In this document: positions 1 through 8,424 of the stretch, piece by piece
Numbering within the stretch: the stretch's first letter is position 1
Layout of the letters: each line of letters starts with the position of its first letter
Assembly: GCF_007752535.1 (NCBI RefSeq)
Contig: NZ_CP036426.1
Coordinates: forward strand, 2,728,001 to 2,792,000
Direction: 5' to 3'
Length of the DNA: 64,000 nt
Source of the DNA: Tautonia plasticadhaerens
Lineage (GTDB): Bacteria; Planctomycetota; Planctomycetia; Isosphaerales; Isosphaeraceae
The notes under the pieces: model-generated
What the model saw: only the letters and a program-made list of their open reading frames with translations
What the model was told of the DNA's origin: nothing
The model's database searches: none
Translations under genes and position numbers: made by a program

Positions 1-228
1 TCGGGCGGTCAGCGCCGCCAGGTCCTGGCCGGGACGCATGAGGGCGAGGTCGTCGTCGACCCGGATCTCGAAGTCGGCCAGGGCGCGGTCGAGCAGTTCT
101 CGGTGCTGGCCGGTCGAGAGGACGAGCACCTCGAAGCCGCTGCCCGGCCGCCGCAGCCGGCGGACGATCGGCGCCATCTTCACCGCCTCGGGGCGCGTGC
201 CCACCACGCACGCGACGGTCGTCGCCAT
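1..228 (-). CDS. wecB: UDP-N-acetylglucosamine 2-epimerase, N-terminal part (cut by window edge)
   Basis: The 76 visible residues start at an ATG at 228 and run off the left edge. They carry the family's signature start, GTRPEAVKMAPIV at residues 10-22, followed by a predicted beta strand and STGQH at about 39-43. WecB-family enzymes interconvert UDP-GlcNAc and UDP-ManNAc in the cytoplasm for surface polysaccharide synthesis. The rest of the protein, including the catalytic residues, lies outside the window, so activity cannot be judged. The identification rests on the N-terminal motif alone, but that motif is very characteristic. No partner polysaccharide gene is visible to the right. Confidence 0.85.
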   Translation of the reverse strand, partial: MATTVACVVGTRPEAVKMAPIVRRLRRPGSGFEVLVLSTGQHRELLDRALADFEIRVDDDLALMRPGQDLAALTAR

Positions 229-333
229 CGTCCCGGCCTCCTCGCCCCCGTCGCCGGGCGAGTCGAATCGCCCGAGGGGCGGGGGGATGATAGGCGAAGC
301 GGCGGGATCGGGCCAGTCGAATCGGCCGACCGC

Positions 334-534
334 TCAGGAGTCGGACTTCGAGCCCGACCTGCCCCGGCCGCCGCCGCCCGGCTTCTTGCCGCCTCCGTCG
401 TCCTTGTTGACGGTGGCCCAGGCCCGACGCTCGGCCTCGTCCTGGGGCACTCCCCGCTCCTTGTACCCTTCCTCGATGTGCTCGGCCTTGCGCTTCTGTT
501 TGTCGGTGTACTTGCTCTTGTCGCCCTGGGGCAT
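334..534 (-). CDS. Small basic hydrophilic protein (MPQGDKSKYT family)
   Basis: This is a 66-residue protein starting at an ATG at 534 with a GGAGG Shine-Dalgarno eight bases upstream. It is highly charged at the N-terminus (GDKSKYTDKQKRKAEHIEEG), has a short helical middle with RAWATVNK, and ends in a Gly/Lys/Arg-rich tail. Similar small proteins occur across proteobacteria and planctomycetes, often labelled 'plasmid stabilization protein' without functional proof; this statement is from memory of the family. It has no signal peptide or membrane segment. Real function is unknown; the tail suggests nucleic-acid contact, which is only an inference. Confidence 0.75.
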   Translation of the reverse strand: MPQGDKSKYTDKQKRKAEHIEEGYKERGVPQDEAERRAWATVNKDDGGGKKPGGGGRGRSGSKSDS

Positions 535-653
535 GATCCCGTCCTCCGGTCGAGTCCCAGCCCTTCGCCCGATCGCCGACCCGATCGGCGTCGGGGGCCC
601 GGACTGATCAGAGATGACTGGTGCAAGTCGCGGGCCGAGATGGGGAGAGCCGA

Positions 654-3047
654 TCAGGGAGACTCCAGCCGCCTCCGGAGCCGGGCGAACTTCTCGCGGA
701 GCGCATCGCCGCCGAGGTCGGGGTGGAGGGCGGAGGTGCCGTCGATCAGTCGCCGGGCGTCGGAGGGGCGGCCGGTGCGGTAGTAGGAGACGGCCAGGCC
801 GTATCGGGCCTCGAACCAGGGGGCCGAGCCGGGGGGGTGCGAGGCGATGATGGCGCGGTGGACGTCGGCCGACTGGGTGTAGAGGCCGAGGCGGTCGAGG
901 GCGTCGGCCAGGGGCCCGAGCAGCCCGGGGGGGAGCCGGGAGGGGAGCAGGTCGCCGGCCCAGGACTGGGCCGAGGCCCGGGCGCCGTCGAGGTCCCCGG
1001 TCTCGAGCTGGCCCCGGAGGCGGACCACCCGGGCCCGGGCCCGCAGGCCGGGGTCGAGCCCGTCGGGTCGCGCCAGCACGCGCTCGGCCAGCAGCCGGGA
1101 GACGCCGGCGATCCGACGGCGGGAGGGCTCGGCCGTGGCGGCGGCGGCGGCCCGGTCGAGCCGCTCGGCCAGGGCGATGATCTCCCCGGGATCGGAGCGA
1201 TCCAGCTCCTCCCTGGCCTCGCGTTCGGCCTCGGCGGCCTGCTGGTCGAGGGCCAGGGCGACGATCCTGAGCCGTCGGGCACGGTCCCGTCGGGCGGCGT
1301 CGGACTCGGATGCGACGAGGCGGTCGAGCCGTCCGAGGGCCTGGCCGATCTCGGCCGACCGGAGCCCGGGGATCAGCTCCAGCTCGGCCCGGGCCAGGTC
1401 GAAGGCGTTGCGATCGCCGGGGTCGGCCGCCTCCTCGGCGAAGGAATCCAGCGCCGCCCGGGCCCGGAGCAGCCGGGCCCGGGCCTCGTCCTCCTTGCCC
1501 TCGACGAGCAGCGATTGCACGGCGTCCCGGTGAAGCTCGACAATCGCCATCCTCGACTCCCGCCACCGGGGGTGCGAGCGTGGCACGGCCGACCAGAGGG
1601 CGATGGCGTCCGCCTCCCGGGCCTCGGAGGCCTGGAGCCGGCCAAGGATCCAGCGGGCCTCGGAGGCCGACGGGTCGTCCGGGAAGGCGGCGATGTGGTC
1701 CTCCAGCGCCTGCTGGTAGGCCGGCTTCGCCCCCGACCCGCCCTGGGAGGACGCCAGCCTCCCCAGCGCCAGGGCGTGCAGCAGGCTGGCGTTGGCCCGC
1801 TGGTCGTCCGGGGCGGGGCTGCCGGGCGTCCGGGCGAGCTCGGCGAGCGGGCCGAGGGCCTCGGCGGCCCGGTCGAACCGCCCGGCTCGCACGAGGATGG
1901 CGGCGGCCCGGTAGCGCATCACCCAGGCCCGCCCGGGATCCCCGAGCCGCTCGGCGTGGTCGGCGCCGAGCTGGTTGACCCGGACCGCCTGGCCCACGTC
2001 CCCCCGGGCCAGGTGCCCCTCGGCCAGCAGCTCCCAGAGGCCGGGGTCGTCGGCGTCGTCCGGCTCGACGATCGAGGCGGCCAGCCTCGCCAGGGCGGGG
2101 GAGGCCTCGGGGCGGTCGGCGTCCCGGAGGCGACGGACCCGGGTGATCGCGTCCTCCTCCACCGCCGACCGCTCCCGGCCCGGGAACAGGTCGATCCACT
2201 GCCGGGCCCGGACCCGGACCGCCCGGACGTCCTTCGACGGCCGGTCCAGCCCCGAGCGCTCGATCGCGACGATCGCCTCCTCGAATTGCTTCCGGGCCAG
2301 CAGCAGGTCGAGCTGCACGTCCAGCCGCTCCGCCTCGCCCGGGCCGGGCATGTCCTCGGCCTGCCGGAGCGCCTCCTCGGCCTCCCCCAGCTCTCCCAGC
2401 TCGACCAGCAGCCTCGCCCTGAGCAGCGTCGCGTGGCCGGCCAGGGGGGGATCCAGGGGCAAATCCTTGAGGCGACCGAGGGCCTGCTGCCGGGCGTCGA
2501 GCGCCCGGCCCGGGTCGTCCTCCAGGTCGCCGCGGTCGGCCAGGGCCTGGGCGAACCGGAACCGGATGTTCTGCGCCGTCAGGTCACCCTCGGGCCTCCC
2601 CCGGGTCTGGGTCCAGAGGCGTCGGAGCCGGGCGATGGCGTCGTCCAGCGCCTCGATCGCCCGGGCCCGGGCCTCGGGGTCGGCCGGGGAGCGTTCGAGC
2701 TGGGCGATCCAGGTCCGGCCCTCGGCCCATCGGTAGACGGCCGCCTGGAGGTCGACCGCGTCGGCGATCGGGTTGCCGGGGTCGACCATGAGCAGGGCGT
2801 CGAGCAGGTCGACCGCGGCGTCCCAGCGCGAGGCCCTGCGGCCGGCCTCCGGCTCGGCCTGGGCGGCGGCGTCGAGCCGATCGGCCGCGTCGAGCGCGTC
2901 CCTCGCCCGCTCCTCCCGGTCGATCGACGCCTCGACGAACCGCCTGCGGGCCGACTCGACGAGTTCCCTCACCTGGCGGTCGTCGAGCCGGTCCGGGTCC
3001 TGCACCGCCGGGACCAGCATCGCGACCAGGATCGCGCCGATTGCCAT
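654..3047 (-). CDS. Large TPR-like alpha-helical repeat protein, probably exported
   Basis: This 797-residue protein has an ATG at 3047 and a strong AAGGAG site at 3055-3060. The first 16 residues (MAIGAILVAMLVPAVQ) form a short hydrophobic leader, suggesting export or membrane anchoring. The rest is almost entirely Ala/Arg/Glu/Leu-rich helix pairs with recurring A-x-x-x-L-G-D/R-x-x-E-A patterns typical of degenerate tetratricopeptide repeats. No enzymatic motif was found. Such proteins usually act as scaffolds for protein complexes. It is divergently transcribed from the PaaK-like gene and stands alone. TPR assignment is from sequence character, not a profile match. Confidence 0.8.
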   Translation of the reverse strand: MAIGAILVAMLVPAVQDPDRLDDRQVRELVESARRRFVEASIDREERARDALDAADRLDAAAQAEPEAGRRASRWDAAVDLLDALLMVDPGNPIADAVDLQAAVYRWAEGRTWIAQLERSPADPEARARAIEALDDAIARLRRLWTQTRGRPEGDLTAQNIRFRFAQALADRGDLEDDPGRALDARQQALGRLKDLPLDPPLAGHATLLRARLLVELGELGEAEEALRQAEDMPGPGEAERLDVQLDLLLARKQFEEAIVAIERSGLDRPSKDVRAVRVRARQWIDLFPGRERSAVEEDAITRVRRLRDADRPEASPALARLAASIVEPDDADDPGLWELLAEGHLARGDVGQAVRVNQLGADHAERLGDPGRAWVMRYRAAAILVRAGRFDRAAEALGPLAELARTPGSPAPDDQRANASLLHALALGRLASSQGGSGAKPAYQQALEDHIAAFPDDPSASEARWILGRLQASEAREADAIALWSAVPRSHPRWRESRMAIVELHRDAVQSLLVEGKEDEARARLLRARAALDSFAEEAADPGDRNAFDLARAELELIPGLRSAEIGQALGRLDRLVASESDAARRDRARRLRIVALALDQQAAEAEREAREELDRSDPGEIIALAERLDRAAAAATAEPSRRRIAGVSRLLAERVLARPDGLDPGLRARARVVRLRGQLETGDLDGARASAQSWAGDLLPSRLPPGLLGPLADALDRLGLYTQSADVHRAIIASHPPGSAPWFEARYGLAVSYYRTGRPSDARRLIDGTSALHPDLGGDALREKFARLRRRLESP

Positions 3048-3089
3048 CGTCTCGCTCCTTGGGTTCCTCGGCCCGTTTCCCCAAGTCTA

Positions 3090-3112
3090 CAGCCCGGCGC
3101 AAGGCCGGGCTG
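3090..3112. other. Perfect 9-bp inverted repeat in the divergent intergenic region
   Basis: CAGCCCGGC and GCCGGGCTG are separated by five bases. The repeat lies between the divergent TPR-like gene and the PaaK-like gene, so it could be an operator or an RNA hairpin in one of the two leaders. There is no T-tract. Function is not established. Confidence 0.35.
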
Positions 3113-3226
3113 CCCGGTCTCCCCGCCGGGGGATCCCGCGGAGGGGCGGCACGAGGCCCCCCGGCGCCTTATGCTTCATGCTCCGGGGGTCCGGGGCGAT
3201 CGGTTTCGGCCGGGGGAGCTTCAGCG

Positions 3227-4630
3227 ATGGGGATCGATCCGGGACCCGGACGCCCGACCTCGCCGACGACGTCGATCGTCGAGCCCCGATCGGCGATCGA
3301 GGGGCTGGAATGGCCAGCCGTGCCCGACCCGACGGCCTCCCGGGTGCTGGCGCTGGCCTTCCAGCTGGAGCATTCGCAGTGGTGGCCGCCGGGGACGCTC
3401 CTGGATCATCAGCTCCGGCAGGCGGGCCGGGTCGTCGAGCACGCCCGACGAACGAGCCGATTCTACGCCGGACGGTTCGACGGGCTGGATCTGGGTCCCG
3501 GCCCCCCGAGCCTCGACCAATTCCGGTCCCTGCCGACCCTGGACCGGGAGACGGTGCAGCGCGAGGGCCCGGCCCTCCGGAGCACCTCCCGTCCCCGGTC
3601 CCACGGCGAAATCCTCACGATGCACACCTCGGGCTCGACCGGCCGGCCGACCGAGGTGCAGGCGACCGGCCTGTCCTGCCTGTTCCTGATGGCCCACACC
3701 CTCCGAGACCACCTGTGGGGGCGTCGGGCGTTCTCCGGCTCGATGGTCCTGATGCAATCGGCCTCGGGCCGGTCGGCGGAGGGCCGATTCCCGGGGTGGT
3801 TCCGGGGGATCGCCACCGGGCCGGCCCGGGTCGTGGACGTCACCCGACCGGTCGGCGAGCTGCTCGACCTCCTGATCGAGGAGGATCCGGACTACCTCCA
3901 GGTCCATCCCTCCACGCTCGGCGCCCTGCTGGATCGGTCCTTAAGGGCCGGGGTCGCGCCGGGCCGCCTGAAGCAGGTCAAATGCTTCGGCGAGGTGCTG
4001 GGGCCGACGACCCGGGAGCGATGCCGGGTGCAGTGGGGGGCCGAGGTCCGAGACTGTTACGCGTCGGAGGAATGCGGGCCGATCGCGTTGCAGTGCCCCG
4101 AGTCGGGGGACCTGCACATCCAGGCCGAGAGCACGCTCGTCGAGGTCCTGGACGACCGGGGAGAGCCTTGCGGGCCGGGAGAGGTGGGCCAGGTCCACGT
4201 CACCCCGCTGCACAACTTCGCGATGCCGCTGATCCGGTACGGGCTGGGGGACTACGCCGAGGTCGGCGCCCCGTGCCCGTGCGGGAGGGGGCTCCCCACG
4301 CTGCGACGGGTGGTCGGCCGGGTCCGGCACCTGGTGAGGCTGCCCCGCGGCGATCGCATCCATCCCGAGTTCGACGAGGAGGCCCTGAGGGCGATCGCCG
4401 ACATCAGGCAGTACCAGTTGACCCAGGTCGAACCGGAGAGGATCGACGTCTCCCTCGTGGTCGAGGGCGGGCCGCTGGACGACGACCGGGAACGACTCCT
4501 CTGCGACCACTTCGACTCGGCCTTCCGCCACCGGTTCCGCTACCGGGTCCGATACCTCGACGAGATCCCCCGGACCCCCCGGGGCAAGTTCGAGGTCTTC
4601 CGCTGCGAGGTCGACGACCCCCGACCTTGA
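3227..4630 (+). CDS. Phenylacetate-CoA ligase-like adenylate-forming enzyme (PaaK family)
   Basis: The 467-residue protein starts at an ATG at 3227, eight bases after GGGGGAG. The ATP/AMP-binding P-loop HTSGSTGRP lies at about residues 130-138. Further family features are an FGE segment, a YASEECGPIA segment and RYGLGDYAE, followed by the cysteine-rich CPCGRGLPTL typical of PaaK-like enzymes. The C-terminal lid domain ends in PRTPRGKFE with the conserved catalytic-loop lysine. Members activate aryl or other carboxylic acids to acyl-AMP and then CoA thioesters. No other aromatic-degradation gene lies nearby, so the substrate is unknown; it may be a capsule- or polyketide-type PaaK homologue. 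Confidence 0.85.
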   Translation: MGIDPGPGRPTSPTTSIVEPRSAIEGLEWPAVPDPTASRVLALAFQLEHSQWWPPGTLLDHQLRQAGRVVEHARRTSRFYAGRFDGLDLGPGPPSLDQFRSLPTLDRETVQREGPALRSTSRPRSHGEILTMHTSGSTGRPTEVQATGLSCLFLMAHTLRDHLWGRRAFSGSMVLMQSASGRSAEGRFPGWFRGIATGPARVVDVTRPVGELLDLLIEEDPDYLQVHPSTLGALLDRSLRAGVAPGRLKQVKCFGEVLGPTTRERCRVQWGAEVRDCYASEECGPIALQCPESGDLHIQAESTLVEVLDDRGEPCGPGEVGQVHVTPLHNFAMPLIRYGLGDYAEVGAPCPCGRGLPTLRRVVGRVRHLVRLPRGDRIHPEFDEEALRAIADIRQYQLTQVEPERIDVSLVVEGGPLDDDRERLLCDHFDSAFRHRFRYRVRYLDEIPRTPRGKFEVFRCEVDDPRP

Positions 4631-4631
4631 T

Positions 4632-4663
4632 GGGGTGATCGGCCCCGCTAAGGGCCGATCCCC
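4632..4663 (+). terminator. GC-rich hairpin just after the PaaK-like gene (possible terminator without T-tract)
   Basis: A 9-bp stem, GATCGGCCC (4637-4645) with GGGCCGATC (4652-4660) around a six-base loop, is extended by flanking GGGG/CCC. It starts two bases after the stop codon. There is no run of T after it, so intrinsic termination is uncertain. Confidence 0.4.
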
Positions 4664-4735
4664 TGGGATGGCGAGCCAGAGGGCCTCCGGGTACGATGAG
4701 GCTTTCGCCGACCGATTGGGGGGGAGGAGATCGCC

Positions 4736-5215
4736 GTGCGCGTCGGGATCGGACACGACACCCACCGCCTCGTCGAGGGGAGGCCCTTGATCCTGGGGGG
4801 CGTCCGGATCGAGTTCGAGCGCGGCCTGGCCGGGCACTCCGACGCCGACGTCGTGCTCCACACCGTGGCCGACGCCCTGCTCGGCGCCGCCGGGATGGGG
4901 GACATCGGCGAACTCTTCCCCGACACCGACCCGAAGTGGGAGGGGCTCGACAGCGGAGAGCTGCTGGCCGATGTCGTCTCCCGGGTCCTCGCCGCCGGCT
5001 GGTCGCCGGTCAACTGCGACCTGATCATCCACGCCCAGCGCCCGAAGCTGCTGGCCCACAAGCCCGCCATCCGGGCCAACGTCGCCCGCCTGCTCGGCCT
5101 GCCCGAGGAGGCCGTGAACGTGAAGGCCAAGACCGGCGAGCACGTCGGCCCCGTCGGCCGGGGGGAGGCGATGTGCTGCGAGGCGGTGGTGCTGGTCGAC
5201 CGGGCGGGGGGCTGA
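4736..5215 (+). CDS. ispF: 2-C-methyl-D-erythritol 2,4-cyclodiphosphate synthase
   Basis: IspF closes the cyclodiphosphate ring in the non-mevalonate (MEP) isoprenoid pathway in the cytoplasm. The 159-residue length is normal. The start is GTG at 4736, placed by the GGGGGGAGGAGA site at 4720-4730. Motifs seen are GIGHDTHRL (metal-binding D8 and H10), GHSDADVVLH with the third metal ligand, GAAGMGDIGELFPDTDPKW, and the C-terminal KAKTGEHVG/GRGEAM block. A small membrane-protein gene follows four bases after the stop codon. Confidence 0.97.
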   Translation: MRVGIGHDTHRLVEGRPLILGGVRIEFERGLAGHSDADVVLHTVADALLGAAGMGDIGELFPDTDPKWEGLDSGELLADVVSRVLAAGWSPVNCDLIIHAQRPKLLAHKPAIRANVARLLGLPEEAVNVKAKTGEHVGPVGRGEAMCCEAVVLVDRAGG

Positions 5216-5219
5216 CGCC

Positions 5220-5483
5220 ATGACGATCCGAATCGGCCTCATCTCCCGGCACCGGCTCCGGTTCACCATCGGCACGATGATGGCGATCATTGCGGTGATT
5301 GCCACTGTGCTGGCGATCGCCTCGGACGCGGCGAGGGGCGGGTGGTTCGGACTGGCCTCGCTCTCGATCGTGAGCCCGGTCGCCCTGGCCTACCTGGTCC
5401 TCTTCGCCGTGCCCCGGACCTTAGTCCGGCTCCTCCTCTGGCTGATCCCCTGCCTCCGCGCCGAGGACGAGGACCCGCTCTGA
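5220..5483 (+). CDS. Small membrane protein of unknown function
   Basis: This 87-residue protein begins four bases after the ispF stop codon. It has two hydrophobic segments, at about residues 17-34 (TIGTMMAIIAVIATVLAI) and 45-75, and a short acidic C-terminus. The RLRFTIGTMMAIIAVIA start resembles a membrane-anchor pattern common in planctomycete small proteins, which is an impression rather than a profile match. It may be translationally coupled to ispF. No function can be assigned. Confidence 0.6.
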   Translation: MTIRIGLISRHRLRFTIGTMMAIIAVIATVLAIASDAARGGWFGLASLSIVSPVALAYLVLFAVPRTLVRLLLWLIPCLRAEDEDPL

Positions 5484-5544
5484 ACACCAGGTCACATCGC
5501 CCCTCGGCCCGCCTCGCGAACCCCCGACCGGAACGACCCCGACC

Positions 5545-7029
5545 ATGCCCATCCGCGTCTACAACACCCTGACCCAGGCCAAGGAGCCGCTCCAGACCGT
5601 CGTCCCCGGCAAGGTGGGCATGTACGTCTGCGGGCCGACGGTGTATTCGAAGAGCCACATCGGCCACATGGTCGGGCCGGTGATCTTCGACACGATCAAG
5701 CGGTTCCTCGCCCACAGCGGGTACGAGGTCACCTGGGTCGTCAACATCACCGACGTCGACGACAAGCTGATCGTCCAGGCCAACGCCGAGGGGACGACCG
5801 TCAAGGAACTGGCCGGGCGGGTCACCGAGGACTACCTCGCCTGCCTCGACGCCCTGGGGGTGACCGGCATCGACCACATGCCCCGGGCCACCGAGCACAT
5901 CGACGGCATCATCGGCATCACCCGCGGCCTGATCGACAAGGGCTACGCCTACCCCGCCGGGGGGGACGTCTACTTCGACGTGAGCAAGGCCGCCGAGTAC
6001 GGCAAGCTCTCGCACCGGAACCCGGAGGAGCTGCAGTCCGGCTCCCGGGTCGAGCCGACCGAGAAGAAGAAGCACCCCGGGGACTTCGCCCTCTGGAAGG
6101 GCTCCAAGCCCGGCGAGCCCTCCTGGGAGAGCCCCTGGGGCCCCGGCCGCCCCGGGTGGCACATCGAGTGCTCGGCCATGAGCATGGAACTCCTGGGAGA
6201 GCACTTCGACATCCACGGCGGCGGCCTGGATCTCGTCTTCCCGCACCACGAGAACGAGGTGGTGCAGTCCGAATGCTTCTCGGGCAAGCCGTTCGCCTCG
6301 TACTGGCTGCACAACGGGCTCCTGACAAACAAGGGCCGGAAGATCAGCAAGTCGGACCCCGACACCGTGGTCCTGATGGCCGACCTGCTCGGCCAGTACC
6401 AGCCGGACACGCTCCGGGCGCTCCTGCTCTCCAGCCACTACCGCCGCCCGATCGACTTCAGCCCCGGCCGGCTGGACGAGGTCGAGCGCGGCCTCCGCGC
6501 CTTCTCCTCGCTGTTCGACCGCTTCGAGCGGCTGTCGGGCCGGTCGTTCTACGACCTCGACTCCCCTCCGAGCCGGGAGGCCGGCGATCGGCTCGCCTCC
6601 GGTGACCTTCCCCCGGAGGTCGCCGACCACCGCTCCCGGTTCCTGGAGTCGATGGACGACGACTTCAACACCGGGGGGGCCCTCGGCGAGCTGTTCGAAC
6701 TCGTCCGGGCCCTCAACCGGTTCGCCGACTCCGAGCAACTCGAGAGCAAGAAGGGGGACGCAAACGCCCTGGCCCCCTGGATCTCGGGGATGACCGTCCT
6801 CCGGGAACTCTCCCTGTTGCTCGGCCTGTTCCTCCGCCCCCCGGCCGCGTCCGGGGCCGACTCCGGGGGCCTGACCGGTCCCCTGATCGAGCTGTTCATC
6901 GAGCTAAGGGCCCAGGCCCGCAAGGACCGCAACTTCGCCCTTGCCGACCAGATCCGGGATCGCCTCGCCGCCCTCGGCGTGAAGCTGGAGGACCGGCCCG
7001 ACGGCACCGGCTGGAAGTTGGAGGGCTAA
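5545..7029 (+). CDS. cysS: Cysteinyl-tRNA synthetase
   Basis: This class I aminoacyl-tRNA synthetase charges tRNA-Cys with cysteine. The length of 494 residues is typical. The HIGH motif is at residues 38-41 (SHIGHMVGP) and the KMSKS equivalent is KISKS near residue 267. The zinc site that discriminates cysteine is intact: C29 in MYVCGPT, C209 in HIECSAMS, H234 and E238 in FPHHENE. The C-terminal DALR-like anticodon-binding helices are present. No T-box or other leader structure is visible in the short upstream gap. Confidence 0.97.
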   Translation: MPIRVYNTLTQAKEPLQTVVPGKVGMYVCGPTVYSKSHIGHMVGPVIFDTIKRFLAHSGYEVTWVVNITDVDDKLIVQANAEGTTVKELAGRVTEDYLACLDALGVTGIDHMPRATEHIDGIIGITRGLIDKGYAYPAGGDVYFDVSKAAEYGKLSHRNPEELQSGSRVEPTEKKKHPGDFALWKGSKPGEPSWESPWGPGRPGWHIECSAMSMELLGEHFDIHGGGLDLVFPHHENEVVQSECFSGKPFASYWLHNGLLTNKGRKISKSDPDTVVLMADLLGQYQPDTLRALLLSSHYRRPIDFSPGRLDEVERGLRAFSSLFDRFERLSGRSFYDLDSPPSREAGDRLASGDLPPEVADHRSRFLESMDDDFNTGGALGELFELVRALNRFADSEQLESKKGDANALAPWISGMTVLRELSLLLGLFLRPPAASGADSGGLTGPLIELFIELRAQARKDRNFALADQIRDRLAALGVKLEDRPDGTGWKLEG

Positions 7030-7175
7030 TCCTCCGGGATCCCCGTCGAAGACTCCCCGGGGGATCGTGAACCGGGGCGGGGGTCGGGCGACTGACTCCC
7101 CGGTTGACTTGCCGGTCGCAGGCGGGAGGATCCCAGGAGGGGGGGAGTGCCCCCCCTCCAAGGAGACACGCCCCG

Positions 7176-7709
7176 ATGTTCGTCCGATTGCTGCTGCTCC
7201 TGACCATCGTCCCCATCGCCGAGTTGTTCGTGCTCCTGCAGGTGCACGGCGCGATCGCCGAGCGGTACGACTTCAAGACGGGCTTGCTCGTCACCGTCGG
7301 CGCGATCCTCTTCACCGGGGCACTCGGCGCCTACCTGGCGAGGCGCCAGGGGCTCGGGGTGATCCGGGAATTGCAGCGGTCGATGGCCGAGGGGAAGTTC
7401 CCGGGGCGGACGCTCCTCGACGGCGCGATGGTCCTGGTCGGCGGCGCCATGCTGCTGACCCCGGGCTTCCTGACCGACCTGGTCGGCCTCAGCCTGCTGA
7501 TCCCGTTCACCCGGGACGCCTACCGGAGGGTCTTCTCCGCCTGGCTCTCCCGGAAGGTCCGGCGGGGGGAGGCATTCGTCCGGTTCGGGCCGGGGCCCGG
7601 GTCGGGGATGGGGCCCTGGCCGGGATCGGGCGACCCGAGGGCCCCGGGCCCGTCGTCCGCGAGGGGGCGCGTGATCGATGTCACTCCCGAAGACCAGGAC
7701 CGGGCCTGA
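7176..7709 (+). CDS. fxsA: FxsA family membrane protein
   Basis: The 177-residue protein starts at an ATG at 7176 with AAGGAGA at 7160-7166. FxsA proteins are small inner-membrane proteins first known for relieving F-plasmid exclusion of phage T7; their native role is unclear. The protein has the expected N-terminal hydrophobic segment (VRLLLLLTIVPIAELFVLL), the GALGAYLARRQG block, and GGAMLLTPGFLTDLVGLSLLIPFTR, the family's most conserved stretch. The C-terminus is a Gly/Pro-rich cytoplasmic tail. Its 3' end overlaps the next gene by 32 bases. Confidence 0.9.
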   Translation: MFVRLLLLLTIVPIAELFVLLQVHGAIAERYDFKTGLLVTVGAILFTGALGAYLARRQGLGVIRELQRSMAEGKFPGRTLLDGAMVLVGGAMLLTPGFLTDLVGLSLLIPFTRDAYRRVFSAWLSRKVRRGEAFVRFGPGPGSGMGPWPGSGDPRAPGPSSARGRVIDVTPEDQDRA

Positions 7710-8424
7710 CGCCGTCTCGACCGGGCCGATCCTGAGGCTCGACGCGGTCGGCCGGACGTTCCGGATGGGGGAGGTCGAGGTCGAGGTCCTCCGGGACGTC
7801 AACCTGGAGATCGACCCCGGCGAGCTCGTCGTCATCGTCGGCCCGAGCGGCTCGGGCAAGACGACGCTCCTGAACCTGATCGGCGGGCTCGACCAGCCGA
7901 CCGTCGGCCGCGTCTGGTTCCGGGACCGCGAGTTGTCGCGCTGCTCATCCCGGGAACTCGGCGCCTTCCGCCGGGACGAGGTCGGCTTCGTCTTCCAGTT
8001 CTTCAACCTCGTGCCCACCCTGACGGCCCGGGAGAACGTGCAGGTCGCCGCCGAGCTGGTCGACGACCCGATCGACGTGGACGAGTGCCTCCGGATGGTC
8101 GAGCTGGCCCCCCGGGCCGATCATTTCCCGTCCCAGCTCTCCGGCGGCGAGCAGCAGCGGGTCGCCATCGCCCGGGCCCTGGCCAAGAACCCGGAGCTGC
8201 TGCTCTGCGACGAGCCGACCGGCGCCCTCGACTACGAGACGGGCAAGGCCGTGCTGTCGATGCTCTGGGACGTGAACAGGCGTCTGGGGAAGACCGTGCT
8301 CATCATCACCCACAATCAGGCGATCGCCCGGATGGCCGACCGCCTGATCCGGATCCGGTCGGGCCGGATCGTCGAGGACGTGCCGCAGGGGCACCCGGCC
8401 CGGCCCGAGGAGGTGACCTGGTGA
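7678..8424 (+). CDS. ABC transporter ATP-binding protein, LolD/MacB type
   Basis: This 248-residue ATPase has Walker [10 protein letters not shown] at 55-63, a Q-loop in [18 protein letters not shown], the signature [15 protein letters not shown] near 154, Walker [13 protein letters not shown] and the H-loop ITHN. The QFFNL and EPTGALD variants are typical of LolD/MacB/FtsE-type ATPases that partner with FtsX-fold permeases. The next gene is such a permease, overlapping by four bases (GTGA). The start at 7678 lies inside the fxsA end; a start further downstream is possible. Confidence 0.92.
   Translation: MSLPKTRTGPDAVSTGPILRLDAVGRTFRMGEVEVEVLRDVNLEIDPGELVVIVGPSGSGKTTLLNLIGGLDQPTVGRVWFRDRELSRCSSRELGAFRRDEVGFVFQFFNLVPTLTARENVQVAAELVDDPIDVDECLRMVELAPRADHFPSQLSGGEQQRVAIARALAKNPELLLCDEPTGALDYETGKAVLSMLWDVNRRLGKTVLIITHNQAIARMADRLIRIRSGRIVEDVPQGHPARPEEVTW

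Noticed and set aside
334-2199. A 621-codon minus-strand frame that joins the small MPQGDK protein to a long Arg/Pro/Gly-rich upstream part
   Set aside because: The upstream part lies inside the TPR-like gene in another phase. The real small gene starts at ATG 534 with its own GGAGG site.
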